A DNA stretch of 42,772 nucleotides from a virus, in the IMG/VR virus record IMGVR_UViG_3300006076_000007, positions 1 to 42,772 of that record; one strand, 5' to 3'. The notes under the pieces were generated by a model. The model made no database searches. It was not told the origin of the DNA and worked only from the letters and a program-made list of their open reading frames with translations. Positions 15,143 to 23,131 of this stretch are shown here, piece after piece. The position numbers and the translations under genes are program-made. Numbering within the stretch: position 1 is the first letter of the stretch; the number at the start of each line of letters is the position of its first letter.

Positions 15143-16177
15143 TGAGTATAATCCGTAGTCTACATCAATCGGCATGAAAGATGCATTTAGTTTATTAACA
15201 GACCAAGTTTTGGTAGTATTCGAAGATGATGCCGAATCATCTACCTCTGTAGCAGCTGCAAGACCTGCTTCAATTTTTTGTGATGAATATGTAGTAGATG
15301 AAGAGACATTACTATCATCTATTTTAGTAAATCCCATAGTATTAACATATGTATCTACTCTATCATCTGTATAATAGAGGTTAGTACTACCCTCTGAAAT
15401 ATCATCAGAATTAAGAACTATGACACCTTTGTAACCATTAACTGATTGTACTTCATTACTATTAATAGATCTTTCCCATTTCGCATCTGTACCATCATAT
15501 ATTACAGCATCACCTACTTTAAAGGTAATAGATCCAGATCCTAGGTCTTGAGTACCCTCAACAGATACAATATAATAATCTCCATTATTCCCTGTACCAT
15601 CTGCTAAAGAAGGAGAGTTTGCATCAGCATCCCAGTGTCCTTTATACTTAACCCCAGATGTCACAAGCGCTTCGACCTTTTGTGATGAATATAACGTTGT
15701 AGCAGATGAATTATTATCATCTATAGCAGCCTGTACTCTACCATCTGCTCTAGCATCAGTATAATAAAGATTAGTACTTCCCTCTGCAAGATCATCTGTA
15801 GTAGCATTAGACATCTTATTATCGAACATATCCTCACCACGAGCTGTAGTCCAATATAAATTAACACCTTCTGCTAAATTAGAAGTAGTTTTAGTACCAA
15901 ATGAATTATCAAATCTTGTTTCTGTATAGTAGAAATTTGAACTACCCTCTGAAATATCATCAGTACTTAATGTAACATTTCCATTAGTATCTGGACCTAT
16001 AGTATTAATTGATAATACTGTTCCAGCTCCACCACCAGCAATTTCTATTACATCTGAGCCATCACTAGATGTATATATTTTTTTATCATATATATTTAAT
16101 GCAATTTCACCTGCAAGCAAAGAACCTTCCGCTGGAGCTCCTGCATCAGATGTCTTTCTTTTAAACTGAATAGCCAT
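15140..16177 (-). CDS. Tail fibre protein with NLYYTDAR-type repeats
   Basis: A 345-residue fibre protein. Residues 1-48 (MAIQFKRKTSDAGAPAEGSL, then GEIALNIYDKKIYTSSDG) are the shared docking domain. At least four copies of the phage fibre repeat DDISEGSTNLYYTDARxD follow (DDISEGSSNFYYTETRFD, SNLAEGVNLYWTTARGED, DDLAEGSTNLYYTDARAD, DDISEGSTNLYYTDDRVD). The segment DNNSSATTLYSSQKVEAL recurs near the end as DSNVSSSTTYSSQKIEAG. The middle (VKYKGHWDADANSPSLADGT) is a small globular domain. It forms its own unit: late promoter 17-24 bases upstream, AAGGAA before the ATG, and a strong terminator over its stop codon. Confidence 0.85.
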   Translation of the reverse strand: MAIQFKRKTSDAGAPAEGSLLAGEIALNIYDKKIYTSSDGSDVIEIAGGGAGTVLSINTIGPDTNGNVTLSTDDISEGSSNFYYTETRFDNSFGTKTTSNLAEGVNLYWTTARGEDMFDNKMSNATTDDLAEGSTNLYYTDARADGRVQAAIDDNNSSATTLYSSQKVEALVTSGVKYKGHWDADANSPSLADGTGNNGDYYIVSVEGTQDLGSGSITFKVGDAVIYDGTDAKWERSINSNEVQSVNGYKGVIVLNSDDISEGSTNLYYTDDRVDTYVNTMGFTKIDDSNVSSSTTYSSQKIEAGLAAATEVDDSASSSNTTKTWSVNKLNASFMPIDVDYGLYS

Positions 16178-16193
16178 ATTTTTCCTTTTATTT

Positions 16194-16201
16194 TATTTAT
16201 A
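16194..16201 (-). promoter_or_regulatory. Late promoter TATAAATA (minus strand)
   Basis: Exact late element 17-24 bases upstream of the NLYYTDAR-repeat fibre gene, in the 26-base gap after the gene at 16204-17061. Confidence 0.7.
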
Positions 16202-16203
16202 AT

Positions 16204-17061
16204 TTAGTACTCACCATAATCGGCAGTATTGGTCCATGACCTATATTTTCGCCAATAAACCTCTCCATTATCAGGAACATCATCAAGTAAAATATTTTCC
16301 CAGAACGACGGAGATGTATCTGGCTGGTTGCCTGTATTAGTTTGTAATGCTTTATACATATACCCATTATATGATACTAAATTATTAGCATTATACATAA
16401 TATTAGATTGCCATTCTATAGCTCCAGGTATAGTCGGCTGCCATAATTTACTACCATCTGTGTCTAGAGTTAGAACATAACCAGCATTTCCTGGAGGTAA
16501 TTTATCCTCTTTAGTATCGTTAAGTTGTTTACCCATACTAGCAGATAAGACATCTGTATCAGAATCAGAGTTTAAATTATTAATTACACTAATATTACCT
16601 GAACTAATTAGAACCCAATATGTACCATCGAAAGAGCCTGCGGGTATAGTAGTATTTTGAATGCAAATATAAGCATTAGTACCTTTAGATACTATATCAC
16701 CTACTAGATAATATTTAATACTATCATATTCTAATCCTCCTCTTTCAAAAGAACCTTCTGCAACACCGGATATATTAGATAGTTGTATTAGATCACTAGG
16801 ACTAGTAGGTTGATTTACTTTAGATAGATATAATCCTACATTATTTGGATTAGCATCACTATATATTACTACTAGAGAACCTTCATATATATTATTGTTA
16901 TTAGCAGGAAGGTCTGAAAGATTTCTAATCTTAATTATTACTACTTCTTTATCTCCGAATATTGCCTCTATATACACTCTTATAGCTGCAGCTGTAATTT
17001 CATAGTTATTGTTATCTGGAAATAGTGCAAGAATTTGATCTTTTAAATCATTATTGGACAT
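16204..17061 (-). CDS. Tail fibre protein with chitin-binding-like (CBM5/12-like) modules
   Basis: A 285-residue protein. Residues 8-40 (ILALFPDNNNYEITAAAI, then IEAIFGDKE) are the docking domain shared with the genes starting at 5636 and 12490. The segment IYEGSLVVIYSDANPNNVGL matches the 12490 gene. Two carbohydrate-binding-like modules follow: YYLVGDIVSKGTNAYICIQN with TYWVLIS, and a clearer one (WQSNIMYNANNLVSYNGYMY, then ALQTNTGNQPDTSPSFWENI) with the tryptophans and Tyr-x-Gly core of CBM5/12. Such modules bind chitin or similar glycans, so this is a likely receptor-binding protein. AGGAG precedes the ATG. It follows the capsid-fold gene by eight bases. Confidence 0.8.
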   Translation of the reverse strand: MSNNDLKDQILALFPDNNNYEITAAAIRVYIEAIFGDKEVVIIKIRNLSDLPANNNNIYEGSLVVIYSDANPNNVGLYLSKVNQPTSPSDLIQLSNISGVAEGSFERGGLEYDSIKYYLVGDIVSKGTNAYICIQNTTIPAGSFDGTYWVLISSGNISVINNLNSDSDTDVLSASMGKQLNDTKEDKLPPGNAGYVLTLDTDGSKLWQPTIPGAIEWQSNIMYNANNLVSYNGYMYKALQTNTGNQPDTSPSFWENILLDDVPDNGEVYWRKYRSWTNTADYGEY

Positions 17062-17069
17062 TTACACTC

Positions 17070-18008
17070 CTATTGAATTTTAAATTTATATAAAAGTTTT
17101 TTACTGGTAGCTAAATCACTCTGAGGATTTTCTTCTAACCCGAATCTATTATATAGATAGATATCTATTGATCCAGTATCTGGGTTAATAATTTCTTGAA
17201 TCTGATATTGATATGGAGCAAAAATTAACGAACTAGTAGAATCTTTATCTCTAAGCCCGACATAGCAAAAGTCATCATATATAATCTGATCATCTGCATA
17301 ATCATTATTAAAATCATTATTAAATTGATTTCTATTTAGAGGAATAGGATTAATATAAAAATCGGTTCGTCCATATCGACCAACAAAATAAGTACTCTTA
17401 TTTTCTTTTTCACTCAAAACATATGTCGCTGTGCCTAAAAAATACTTTGCCCAAGTTGGTGATAAAATACAAAAACTTTCTAGTGTTTTAAATGAATGCT
17501 CATTCATTTTAATTACACATTCAGCTACTTTAGAAGATATTTGTGAAGTGATCCATCCTGTATTACTAGTATTAATACTAATAGGAGATTCGGTAATAGA
17601 GTTATTTTTTAGATATTCTAATAAATAGAAGTTTTCTTGATCATCAGAAATACCTCTTAGAATATTTGCAGCTTTCTGCTTTGCATTATTTTTAAAGTTA
17701 TTTAATAGATCCTGCCATACTTCTCTAGTAAAACCTGTAGGAATTTTAATATTCTGTGTGTAAATATCTTTTCGAAGTATTTCAAAATTATTAGTTCCCT
17801 GTTTTCTAAATGTAGTATATATACTACCCCAAGTACTATCTAATTCTTGAACCTCACATACAGAATATAATAAGCTATTATTATATTTTTCATCTATTAG
17901 ATATGACAGAATTTCCTGAGCAGGAGAAATATCAAAAGTATTAGAAGATTCGGTTAATTTAATACCTGAATTTTCCTTTATAGTATCTAAGACTTTATTC
18001 AAAATCAT
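17070..18008 (-). CDS. T4 gp23/gp24-like capsid-fold protein
   Basis: A 312-residue protein whose C-terminal half follows the order of T4-like major capsid/vertex proteins: a helix SSKVAECVIKMNEHSFKTLE, SPTWAKYFLG, the strand pair YFVGRYGRTDFYINPIPLN (about 207-224), and APYQYQIQEIINPDTGSIDI with NRFGLEENPQ (about 264-296). T4 gp23 has the matching order VLGGKYRVYIDQYARSDYF, IYYAPYVALTPL, FKTRYGIGVNP. The N-terminal half (FTREVWQDLLNNFKNNAKQK) also fits. It is much shorter than gp23 or gp24 and sits among fibre genes, so it may be a vertex protein or a fibre-attachment homologue rather than the main shell. The ATG is only one base from AAGG; a TTG two codons in (18002) is better spaced. Confidence 0.6.
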   Translation of the reverse strand: MILNKVLDTIKENSGIKLTESSNTFDISPAQEILSYLIDEKYNNSLLYSVCEVQELDSTWGSIYTTFRKQGTNNFEILRKDIYTQNIKIPTGFTREVWQDLLNNFKNNAKQKAANILRGISDDQENFYLLEYLKNNSITESPISINTSNTGWITSQISSKVAECVIKMNEHSFKTLESFCILSPTWAKYFLGTATYVLSEKENKSTYFVGRYGRTDFYINPIPLNRNQFNNDFNNDYADDQIIYDDFCYVGLRDKDSTSSLIFAPYQYQIQEIINPDTGSIDIYLYNRFGLEENPQSDLATSKKLLYKFKIQ

Positions 18009-18020
18009 ACCTTTTTTAAT

Positions 18021-18028
18021 TATTTATA
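18021..18028 (-). promoter_or_regulatory. Late promoter TATAAATA (minus strand)
   Basis: Exact late element 13-20 bases upstream of the capsid-fold gene. The implied leader is very short, which bears on the start choice for that gene. Confidence 0.65.
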
Positions 18029-18032
18029 AGGT

Positions 18033-19706
18033 CTATGAAAGAATATATACTAGTTGTCCTGAATCATAAATCATTCTATAATTATTTTCTAGCATATTCT
18101 GAATTTCTGTTTTATTCTCATCAAATTTATCTAATTTATTCTTTAATTTATATTTTTGAAATTTTTCTCTAGGGTATAGTATGTTCTTACCTTGTCTAAA
18201 GTAACTATAATTAGGATATGTTTTGTGAGAAAAATCAAATCCTAATTGTTTATATAGATTACCTGTAGACCAAGATCTATTAGCATAGCTAATAATAGAA
18301 CCTTTATACCTACTCCTAAAATATTTTAATAATTTTGATGCTCCGCCTATAATAGAGGTATCTAGACAATTAGAAAATCTTATAATTTCATAATCATATC
18401 TCTTATTATATCTGGATTTCATAAATGTCATTACAGATACTAATTCGCTTTTATAGAAAAGACCAAGTTTAATAGATGATTTAGCATTACCTTGAAGGTG
18501 AGTTTCTTCTAGAAATTTTCTACTCTCATCTAAAGTAATTTCTCTGATAATACACTTTCTAGCAAATATTCTCTCAGATTTTCCTAGCTTATTTTTAATT
18601 ACAGATTTCCAAATATCTTTTTTATTTTTCCACGAGTCTTCATATATATGAAGAAGCTGAATATTATATTTTTCTGCTATTTCAGTTTTAGTTAAATGTC
18701 TTTCTCTATTTTTTTTATTATTCTCTTTATTAAATCTAGAGAAACTACTAATACCTATAGAATGATCCATTAATCCATTAAATTCTATCGCTAGATTATA
18801 ATCGGGTAAATAAATATCAAACTCTTTATTATCAAATCTCTTTCTATAAATTATATTATATATATTTAAAGATTTAATAAATTCAGAAATTTCTACCTCG
18901 TATTTAGAAGATCCTTTAGCACATAAAGAACAACCATTACCATTCATATGATTATCTATTCTTTGAGTAAATTCTCCATGTTCAGGACATATTATTTTAA
19001 TATTTTCGTCTATTCTATTATGAGATATAAATTTTGAGTAATCATACTTATCTCCGTGAGTTTCTCTAAATCTTAGGATAATATCCTCATGTAATAATCT
19101 ACTATTTTCTGCAAATATATCAAAACTACAACTGGGACATCCATACTCTATAAGATCCGGAAGAGATTTATAAAATTTTCCATGTTTTTTACATAATATA
19201 GGAAATTTAGTAAGGTAATTTTCATATTCCTCAAATCTTACTAGAGATAGATCAAAATTAAGTTTTTCTAATTCTTCTATATATTTATTAAAGGTTTTTA
19301 ATTTTTGATTTTTATTAGATTTTATTTTAGAGCATTTAGGACAACCCGATCCAGATATATGACTAGATGGTAGTTGCCAAAAGTCACCATGTTCTATACA
19401 TTTTATTTTTATTTTTTTATTAAAACCTTTATATGTATCTCTATAATATTCATAATGATTATGAACTTCTTCTGATCTTTTTTTAAATTCATCAAAATCT
19501 ATTTTTCTAGTTTCATTAGATTTTTCTGCAGAGCATCTTTTACAATCAAAACCCTTTAAATGACTATTAACTCGCTGAATAAATTCTCCATGAATTGGAC
19601 ATATTATAGTGATTTTATCTGAAACTTTTTTAAAGGATACTTTAGAGTAGTCAAATTTATTATTATGAATATATGATGATTGTTGTATAAATTCTTTTAT
19701 AGTCAT
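18033..19706 (-). CDS. Free-standing homing endonuclease (zinc ribbons plus Vsr/PD-(D/E)xK-type nuclease)
   Basis: A 557-residue protein. Four zinc-ribbon units each combine C-x2-HG-x-F with a C-x2-C pair: C36-C58, C103-C125, C172-C193 and C240-C262 (CPIHGEF, CIEHGDF, CKKHGKF, CPEHGEF). Residues about 270-340 form a Vsr/PD-(D/E)xK-like nuclease core (FDNKEFDIYLPDYNLAIEFN). The last 190 residues (FLEETHLQGNAKSSIKLGLF, then SYANRSWSTGNLYKQLGFDF) match the C-terminal part of Hef/MobE-type homing endonucleases of T4-like phages. Such enzymes cut an intron-less or insert-less allele to spread their own gene. It lies between the sheath terminator and the capsid-fold gene. No good ribosome-binding site precedes its ATG, consistent with weak or regulated expression. 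Confidence 0.85.
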   Translation of the reverse strand: MTIKEFIQQSSYIHNNKFDYSKVSFKKVSDKITIICPIHGEFIQRVNSHLKGFDCKRCSAEKSNETRKIDFDEFKKRSEEVHNHYEYYRDTYKGFNKKIKIKCIEHGDFWQLPSSHISGSGCPKCSKIKSNKNQKLKTFNKYIEELEKLNFDLSLVRFEEYENYLTKFPILCKKHGKFYKSLPDLIEYGCPSCSFDIFAENSRLLHEDIILRFRETHGDKYDYSKFISHNRIDENIKIICPEHGEFTQRIDNHMNGNGCSLCAKGSSKYEVEISEFIKSLNIYNIIYRKRFDNKEFDIYLPDYNLAIEFNGLMDHSIGISSFSRFNKENNKKNRERHLTKTEIAEKYNIQLLHIYEDSWKNKKDIWKSVIKNKLGKSERIFARKCIIREITLDESRKFLEETHLQGNAKSSIKLGLFYKSELVSVMTFMKSRYNKRYDYEIIRFSNCLDTSIIGGASKLLKYFRSRYKGSIISYANRSWSTGNLYKQLGFDFSHKTYPNYSYFRQGKNILYPREKFQKYKLKNKLDKFDENKTEIQNMLENNYRMIYDSGQLVYILS

Positions 19707-19739
19707 ATATTATAATATAATAATAGAATTAAAATAGAC

Positions 19740-19761
19740 TTAAGAACCCGAAGGTTCTTAA
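19740..19761 (-). terminator. Terminator with TTCG tetraloop after the sheath gene
   Basis: Perfect 9-bp stem (TTAAGAACC / GGTTCTTAA) closed by a TTCG loop on the minus strand, with C-G closing pair. It starts directly after the sheath stop codon and is followed by T-rich sequence. TTCG-capped hairpins are the typical terminators of T4-like phages. Confidence 0.9.
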
Positions 19762-21867
19762 TTATGCACCGATTACGGTAGCGAAAGATCTTGTACCTAC
19801 GTTATTAAAGTTAAGTTTAATAAACTCAGCAGCATACATAGGTTTAATATAGATATCTACGACAAGCTCATTTCTGCTAATAACATCTGGGGTATTATTA
19901 GTTTCATCACAAACTACTAAGAAATCTGAAATACCTCTACCAGCTTTTACACTAGATAGGAAAGGATTAAACATTGCGAGAATAGCATTGCGAGTAAAAC
20001 TATCATTGAATTCAAAAGTCTGAGACTTAGCAGCTTTAGACATAGCTCTCTCAAGAACGTTAAATAAACCACGAACATTAATTCTATCAAAAGAACTTGC
20101 ATAATTAATAAGGGTTTTTTGACCCCATACTAAATTACCCTCTCCTGGAAAATTAACGACTGGATTAATATTATTTGAGTATAGTGTATCTCGTTGAGCC
20201 TGATTAGGACTGAATGAGATTCTGTCAATATTTCTTAATCTACCTCTTTTAAGACCAGCTGAAGCCCACCATGAAGCCTGATTGGTATTAGTATTAGCTC
20301 TAAGTCCTGCCATATCACCTGCTAAGTTAATCCATCTGAATTTTTTAGCATATCCGTCAAAAATTCTAATATAATTTCCAAAATATGCAGCAAACATAGT
20401 TCTGATAAATGGAGGATTATTTTTAATTTTTCTAGTTATAGTATCTACAGCAACAGCAGCCTTTTTACCAACTACATCCGAATAAGTAGCTCCTATAAAT
20501 GCTATACAATCTTGTCTACTATCTGCTAATAGTGCAGCTGCCTTACCTTCATCAGATTCATTACCAATTACTATATCAATAGGATAAAGTTCTTTATCTT
20601 CTACAGTCATATATGCCTGTTCAATAGAATCTAAATCCTGTACTAATGGAGATACTCCACCCCACAATTGTAAAGGTCCTTGAACATAATTTGTATTAGG
20701 AATAGAGGAATCTGTATCTACATCAAATCCTTGTGAGTCTCTATATATAGCAGAATATACATAAGATTTGAAAGTTTGTGTAGTAATACTTCCTGTATTT
20801 TGATCGGGTTGAGAATTTACTACAATATCTATCTTACCTAGAGATTGATTATCTGTTACATATACAATATTAGAATTCTCATTAATGACAGTTTCTATAT
20901 ATTTAGATTTTCCATTACCATCTTCAGCATTAATATCAAAGGATACAATATATCTCTCAATAGTCTCACCTTGTTTAATTACGATTCCTACTTCATCTTC
21001 TCCTACTGGAGGATAATCAAAAATATCTAAAACAGATACACCTTTAAATGCTTCTGCAGCTGTATTAATTGATTCACCGTAATCCACTTTTTGATCTGTA
21101 AAATCAAAAGAGTTTACAACCGCTATATCAATAGTTCCTAGATCTCCAGCAGTTCTAGCAAAGAATCTTAACTTAACCTCATCTTCAAAACCATAAAAAT
21201 CTTTAGAATATTCAAACTCTGCATAATTTTTAATAAGTTTATACTCCTGATTAAATTTCGGTTGTTTTATTACTGAAGGATTAGTAATATCTCTATAGGC
21301 ATAAGCACCCATATTTTGATGTTGAGCAAATACTATTATTTTGCTTCCTGGAAGAATCTCATATTTTAAACCATCATCTTCTTCCGCTTGAGTATCTTTA
21401 TTATAATATACTATACTAATAGCATATGTTTGTGTAGACTCATCAAAATCTATATTTTTAACTTTATATCTGGACTGTAGTTCCTGTCCTTCAAAAGTAA
21501 TAATAGAATTTCTATATATATTCTCTACAGAATCTAGACCATTTATTAGTCTATCACCTACCGTATGATTTCCTGGAACTGAAATATTTGTTTTTGTTTT
21601 AGTACCTGTTTCAGAGAAAACTCTTGAGATAACAAGCTTATCTGCATAATCTAAAAATTTATAGCACTGAAACCATTCATTATAGTTTTTATCTGTAGGT
21701 TTTCCGAAGTAATATTCTAAATCTTTTTTGTTAGTGATTAGAAAAGGTTGTTCTATAACACCTTTATCAAAATTTCCGGCAAAAAAGGCTATAGAAGAAG
21801 ATACACTAGGTACAATAGCAGAATTATCCTGCTCATTAATATATACCCCTGGACTTAAGTATGCCAT
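19762..21867 (-). CDS. 18: Contractile tail sheath protein
   Basis: A 701-residue protein, close to T4 gp18 (659). The start (MAYLSPGVYINEQDNSAIVP) and the segment DLEYYFGKPTDKNYNEWFQC are hallmarks of T4-like sheath subunits. The C-terminal third (GLFNVLERAMSKAAKSQTFE, SSVKAGRGISDFLVVCDETN, PMYAAEFIKLNF) is the conserved sheath core that forms the interlocking mesh. The protein surrounds the tube and contracts during DNA injection. It is followed by a strong TTCG terminator, so it is expressed as a single-gene late unit. AAGGAA lies before the ATG. The leader from the late promoter at 21985-21992 is unusually long and structured. Confidence 0.95.
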   Translation of the reverse strand: MAYLSPGVYINEQDNSAIVPSVSSSIAFFAGNFDKGVIEQPFLITNKKDLEYYFGKPTDKNYNEWFQCYKFLDYADKLVISRVFSETGTKTKTNISVPGNHTVGDRLINGLDSVENIYRNSIITFEGQELQSRYKVKNIDFDESTQTYAISIVYYNKDTQAEEDDGLKYEILPGSKIIVFAQHQNMGAYAYRDITNPSVIKQPKFNQEYKLIKNYAEFEYSKDFYGFEDEVKLRFFARTAGDLGTIDIAVVNSFDFTDQKVDYGESINTAAEAFKGVSVLDIFDYPPVGEDEVGIVIKQGETIERYIVSFDINAEDGNGKSKYIETVINENSNIVYVTDNQSLGKIDIVVNSQPDQNTGSITTQTFKSYVYSAIYRDSQGFDVDTDSSIPNTNYVQGPLQLWGGVSPLVQDLDSIEQAYMTVEDKELYPIDIVIGNESDEGKAAALLADSRQDCIAFIGATYSDVVGKKAAVAVDTITRKIKNNPPFIRTMFAAYFGNYIRIFDGYAKKFRWINLAGDMAGLRANTNTNQASWWASAGLKRGRLRNIDRISFSPNQAQRDTLYSNNINPVVNFPGEGNLVWGQKTLINYASSFDRINVRGLFNVLERAMSKAAKSQTFEFNDSFTRNAILAMFNPFLSSVKAGRGISDFLVVCDETNNTPDVISRNELVVDIYIKPMYAAEFIKLNFNNVGTRSFATVIGA

Positions 21868-21882
21868 TTTATTTCCTTATTT

Positions 21883-21951
21883 TTAGTCAATAATGAAAGT
21901 GTAATTCTCGATACCCTTTCTATGGTTAGGGCTCTTCACCTCTAACAGCAT
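21883..21951 (-). other. Possible 22-codon ORF in the GC-richer sheath leader
   Basis: Between the sheath start and its late promoter the minus strand has an open frame beginning MLLEVKSPNHRKGIENY (22 codons, stop at 21883-21885). A GTG start at 21966 would add five residues. The region is about 42 percent G+C by my count at 21895-21975, clearly above its surroundings, and uses codons rare elsewhere here (CTG, AGC, CCT, GGT, ATC, TAC, GAC). A hairpin of GTTAG/CTAAC type is also possible. It may be a captured foreign fragment, an attenuating leader peptide or an RNA element. Only a weak AGG precedes the ATG. Confidence 0.3.
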
Positions 21952-21984
21952 CTCAAAGCCTATCACTACTCACTATTGCTAATT

Positions 21985-21992
21985 TATTTATA
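21985..21992 (-). promoter_or_regulatory. Late promoter TATAAATA for the sheath gene (minus strand)
   Basis: Exact late element about 118 bases upstream of the sheath ATG. It is the only late element seen between the sheath and the plus-strand gene at 22059. Confidence 0.65.
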
Positions 21993-22011
21993 AATTTATT
22001 TGTTTTTAAGT

Positions 22012-22037
22012 TTTATTACACTATAATATATTATATA
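22012..22037 (+). promoter_or_regulatory. Early/middle-type promoter, plus strand
   Basis: Identical over 26 bases to 145-170. TATAAT at 22022-22027, with GTTTTTAAG at 22002-22010 placed 11 bases before it. The same GTTTTTAAG and spacing recur at 42530-42555. Drives the gene at 22059. Confidence 0.8.
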
Positions 22038-22058
22038 AAAAGAAAGAAGGATAAAAAG

Positions 22059-22430
22059 ATGAGAAAGTCAGACATCAACAAAATGTTAAAAGAGTTTGGT
22101 TATGGTTATGTAAAAGTTACAACAAACGATTGGGATAGACCAGAAAAATGTTATACTGATTTTAATGGTAAAAGAGTAAAAGGTATAGTTGCAACACATA
22201 GAGGTCCTCTTGATGTAACAGATGCTGCGGATAGACGCATTGAAGCAGTAAAATCTGATATTACAGATACTTTTAGAGATGCGGGATTTACTGTTAGGAA
22301 TGGTATTTTTGAAGCACCAGATGGGACTCTCAATTTTACATTGATGGAAATGACTTATCCACAATATACTAGAAGTGCTAATATGGATGATGGTTATACT
22401 CAAGTAGTCCTAGTTCCTAATTATCTATAG
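22059..22430 (+). CDS. Small early-type phage protein, unknown function
   Basis: A 123-residue soluble protein. The N-terminus is helical and basic (MRKSDINKMLKEFGYGYVKV), the middle has DAADRRIEAVKSDITDTFRD, and the end is beta-rich with NFTLMEMTYPQYTRSANMDD. No motif I recognise. It is a plus-strand island between the leftward sheath and tube genes and has its own early-type promoter and AGAAGGAT ribosome-binding site. That suggests expression before the late structural genes and a role in host takeover or regulation rather than in the virion. Confidence 0.75.
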   Translation: MRKSDINKMLKEFGYGYVKVTTNDWDRPEKCYTDFNGKRVKGIVATHRGPLDVTDAADRRIEAVKSDITDTFRDAGFTVRNGIFEAPDGTLNFTLMEMTYPQYTRSANMDDGYTQVVLVPNYL

Positions 22431-22438
22431 GAATTAAT

Positions 22439-22522
22439 ATGATTTTAAAAAACGATATTAAATATAATACACCAACTAGCCCAATAATAAAGACTAGAGG
22501 ATGTATTCGAAAAATATTTTAG
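22439..22522 (+). CDS. Possible 27-residue small protein
   Basis: ATG with AGGA seven bases upstream (the AGGA overlaps the stop region of the preceding gene), then 27 codons ending at TAG 22520-22522. The peptide starts MILKNDIKYNTPTSP and is basic at the end (TRGCIRKIF). It overlaps the end of the leftward tube gene by four bases. The good ribosome-binding site and tight spacing favour a real second gene in the early unit, but the length is too short to be sure. Confidence 0.4.
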   Translation: MILKNDIKYNTPTSPIIKTRGCIRKIF

Positions 22523-23094
22523 AGAGCGTTATCATTTTTAGTAGGATTAATAGAGTCGTATGTGCTAGTTTCTTTTTTACCTGATACCCAGTCAGAGTAA
22601 GCAAATACTACTTCAAATTCAGCTAATGTATCTGCACTATCATCTGCATATGAAACTTCACCAATACTTTGAGGAAAGCAGTTATGTAGTGTATATATTG
22701 CTACAGGATTACCTGCAGAATCTAACTGCTCTACTCTTAAATCTGAGAAAATAGCCGCTGGATTACCGGAATGTTTATTTTTTTGGAAATTATCACAAGC
22801 ATCAGCCCACTTAATTAAATCTAGTCTGAGAGAATGATCTTCTGTTAAATAAAATCCTACATTCCATGCATTATCGAAAGTAGTATCTCCAGGTAAGATA
22901 AGCTTTCTCCCTTGACTCCATACTTCTATTTGTCCTAATTCTTTTCCTGGAGCTGTAGCACTTTTTGCTAAAGCATCTACAGCATCTAGCGGAGTTTCTC
23001 CTGTAACTGCTGTAGGATAGGAAAACGTTACTCTATATTTGCTTGCACGAGCTCCTGCTCCTAAAGCTGATGAAAGTTCTCTAATTGTAGCCAT
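22519..23094 (-). CDS. 19: Tail tube protein
   Basis: A 191-residue protein, length close to T4 gp19 (163). It begins MATIRELSSALGAGARASKY, then RVTFSYP. The conserved tube segment GQIEVWSQGRKLILPGDTTF, with DNAWNVGFYLTEDHSLR, and the closing EVSYADDSADTLAEFEVVFA, with the aromatic ending YSDWV, fit the T4-like tube family. It polymerises into the inner tube through which DNA passes. Late promoter 25-32 bases upstream, AGGAA before the ATG. It stands alone between the early gene and two related tube-fold genes. Confidence 0.9.
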   Translation of the reverse strand: MATIRELSSALGAGARASKYRVTFSYPTAVTGETPLDAVDALAKSATAPGKELGQIEVWSQGRKLILPGDTTFDNAWNVGFYLTEDHSLRLDLIKWADACDNFQKNKHSGNPAAIFSDLRVEQLDSAGNPVAIYTLHNCFPQSIGEVSYADDSADTLAEFEVVFAYSDWVSGKKETSTYDSINPTKNDNAL

Positions 23095-23118
23095 AAAGCT
23101 GTTCCTTTATTTTTTAAT

Positions 23119-23126
23119 TATTTATA
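23119..23126 (-). promoter_or_regulatory. Late promoter TATAAATA (minus strand)
   Basis: Exact late element 25-32 bases upstream of the tail tube gene, within the 37-base gap after the gene at 23132. Confidence 0.75.
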
Positions 23127-23131
23127 AAATT

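Noticed and set aside
21895-21975. tRNA-like look (GGTTAGG loop and CTCTTCACC) in the sheath leader
   Set aside because: No T-arm consensus, no seven-base acceptor stem, and the anticodon loop lacks the required U before the triplet.
22086-22403. 105-codon ORF antisense to the early gene
   Set aside because: The plus-strand gene has promoter, ribosome-binding site and normal codon use; the antisense frame has none of these.
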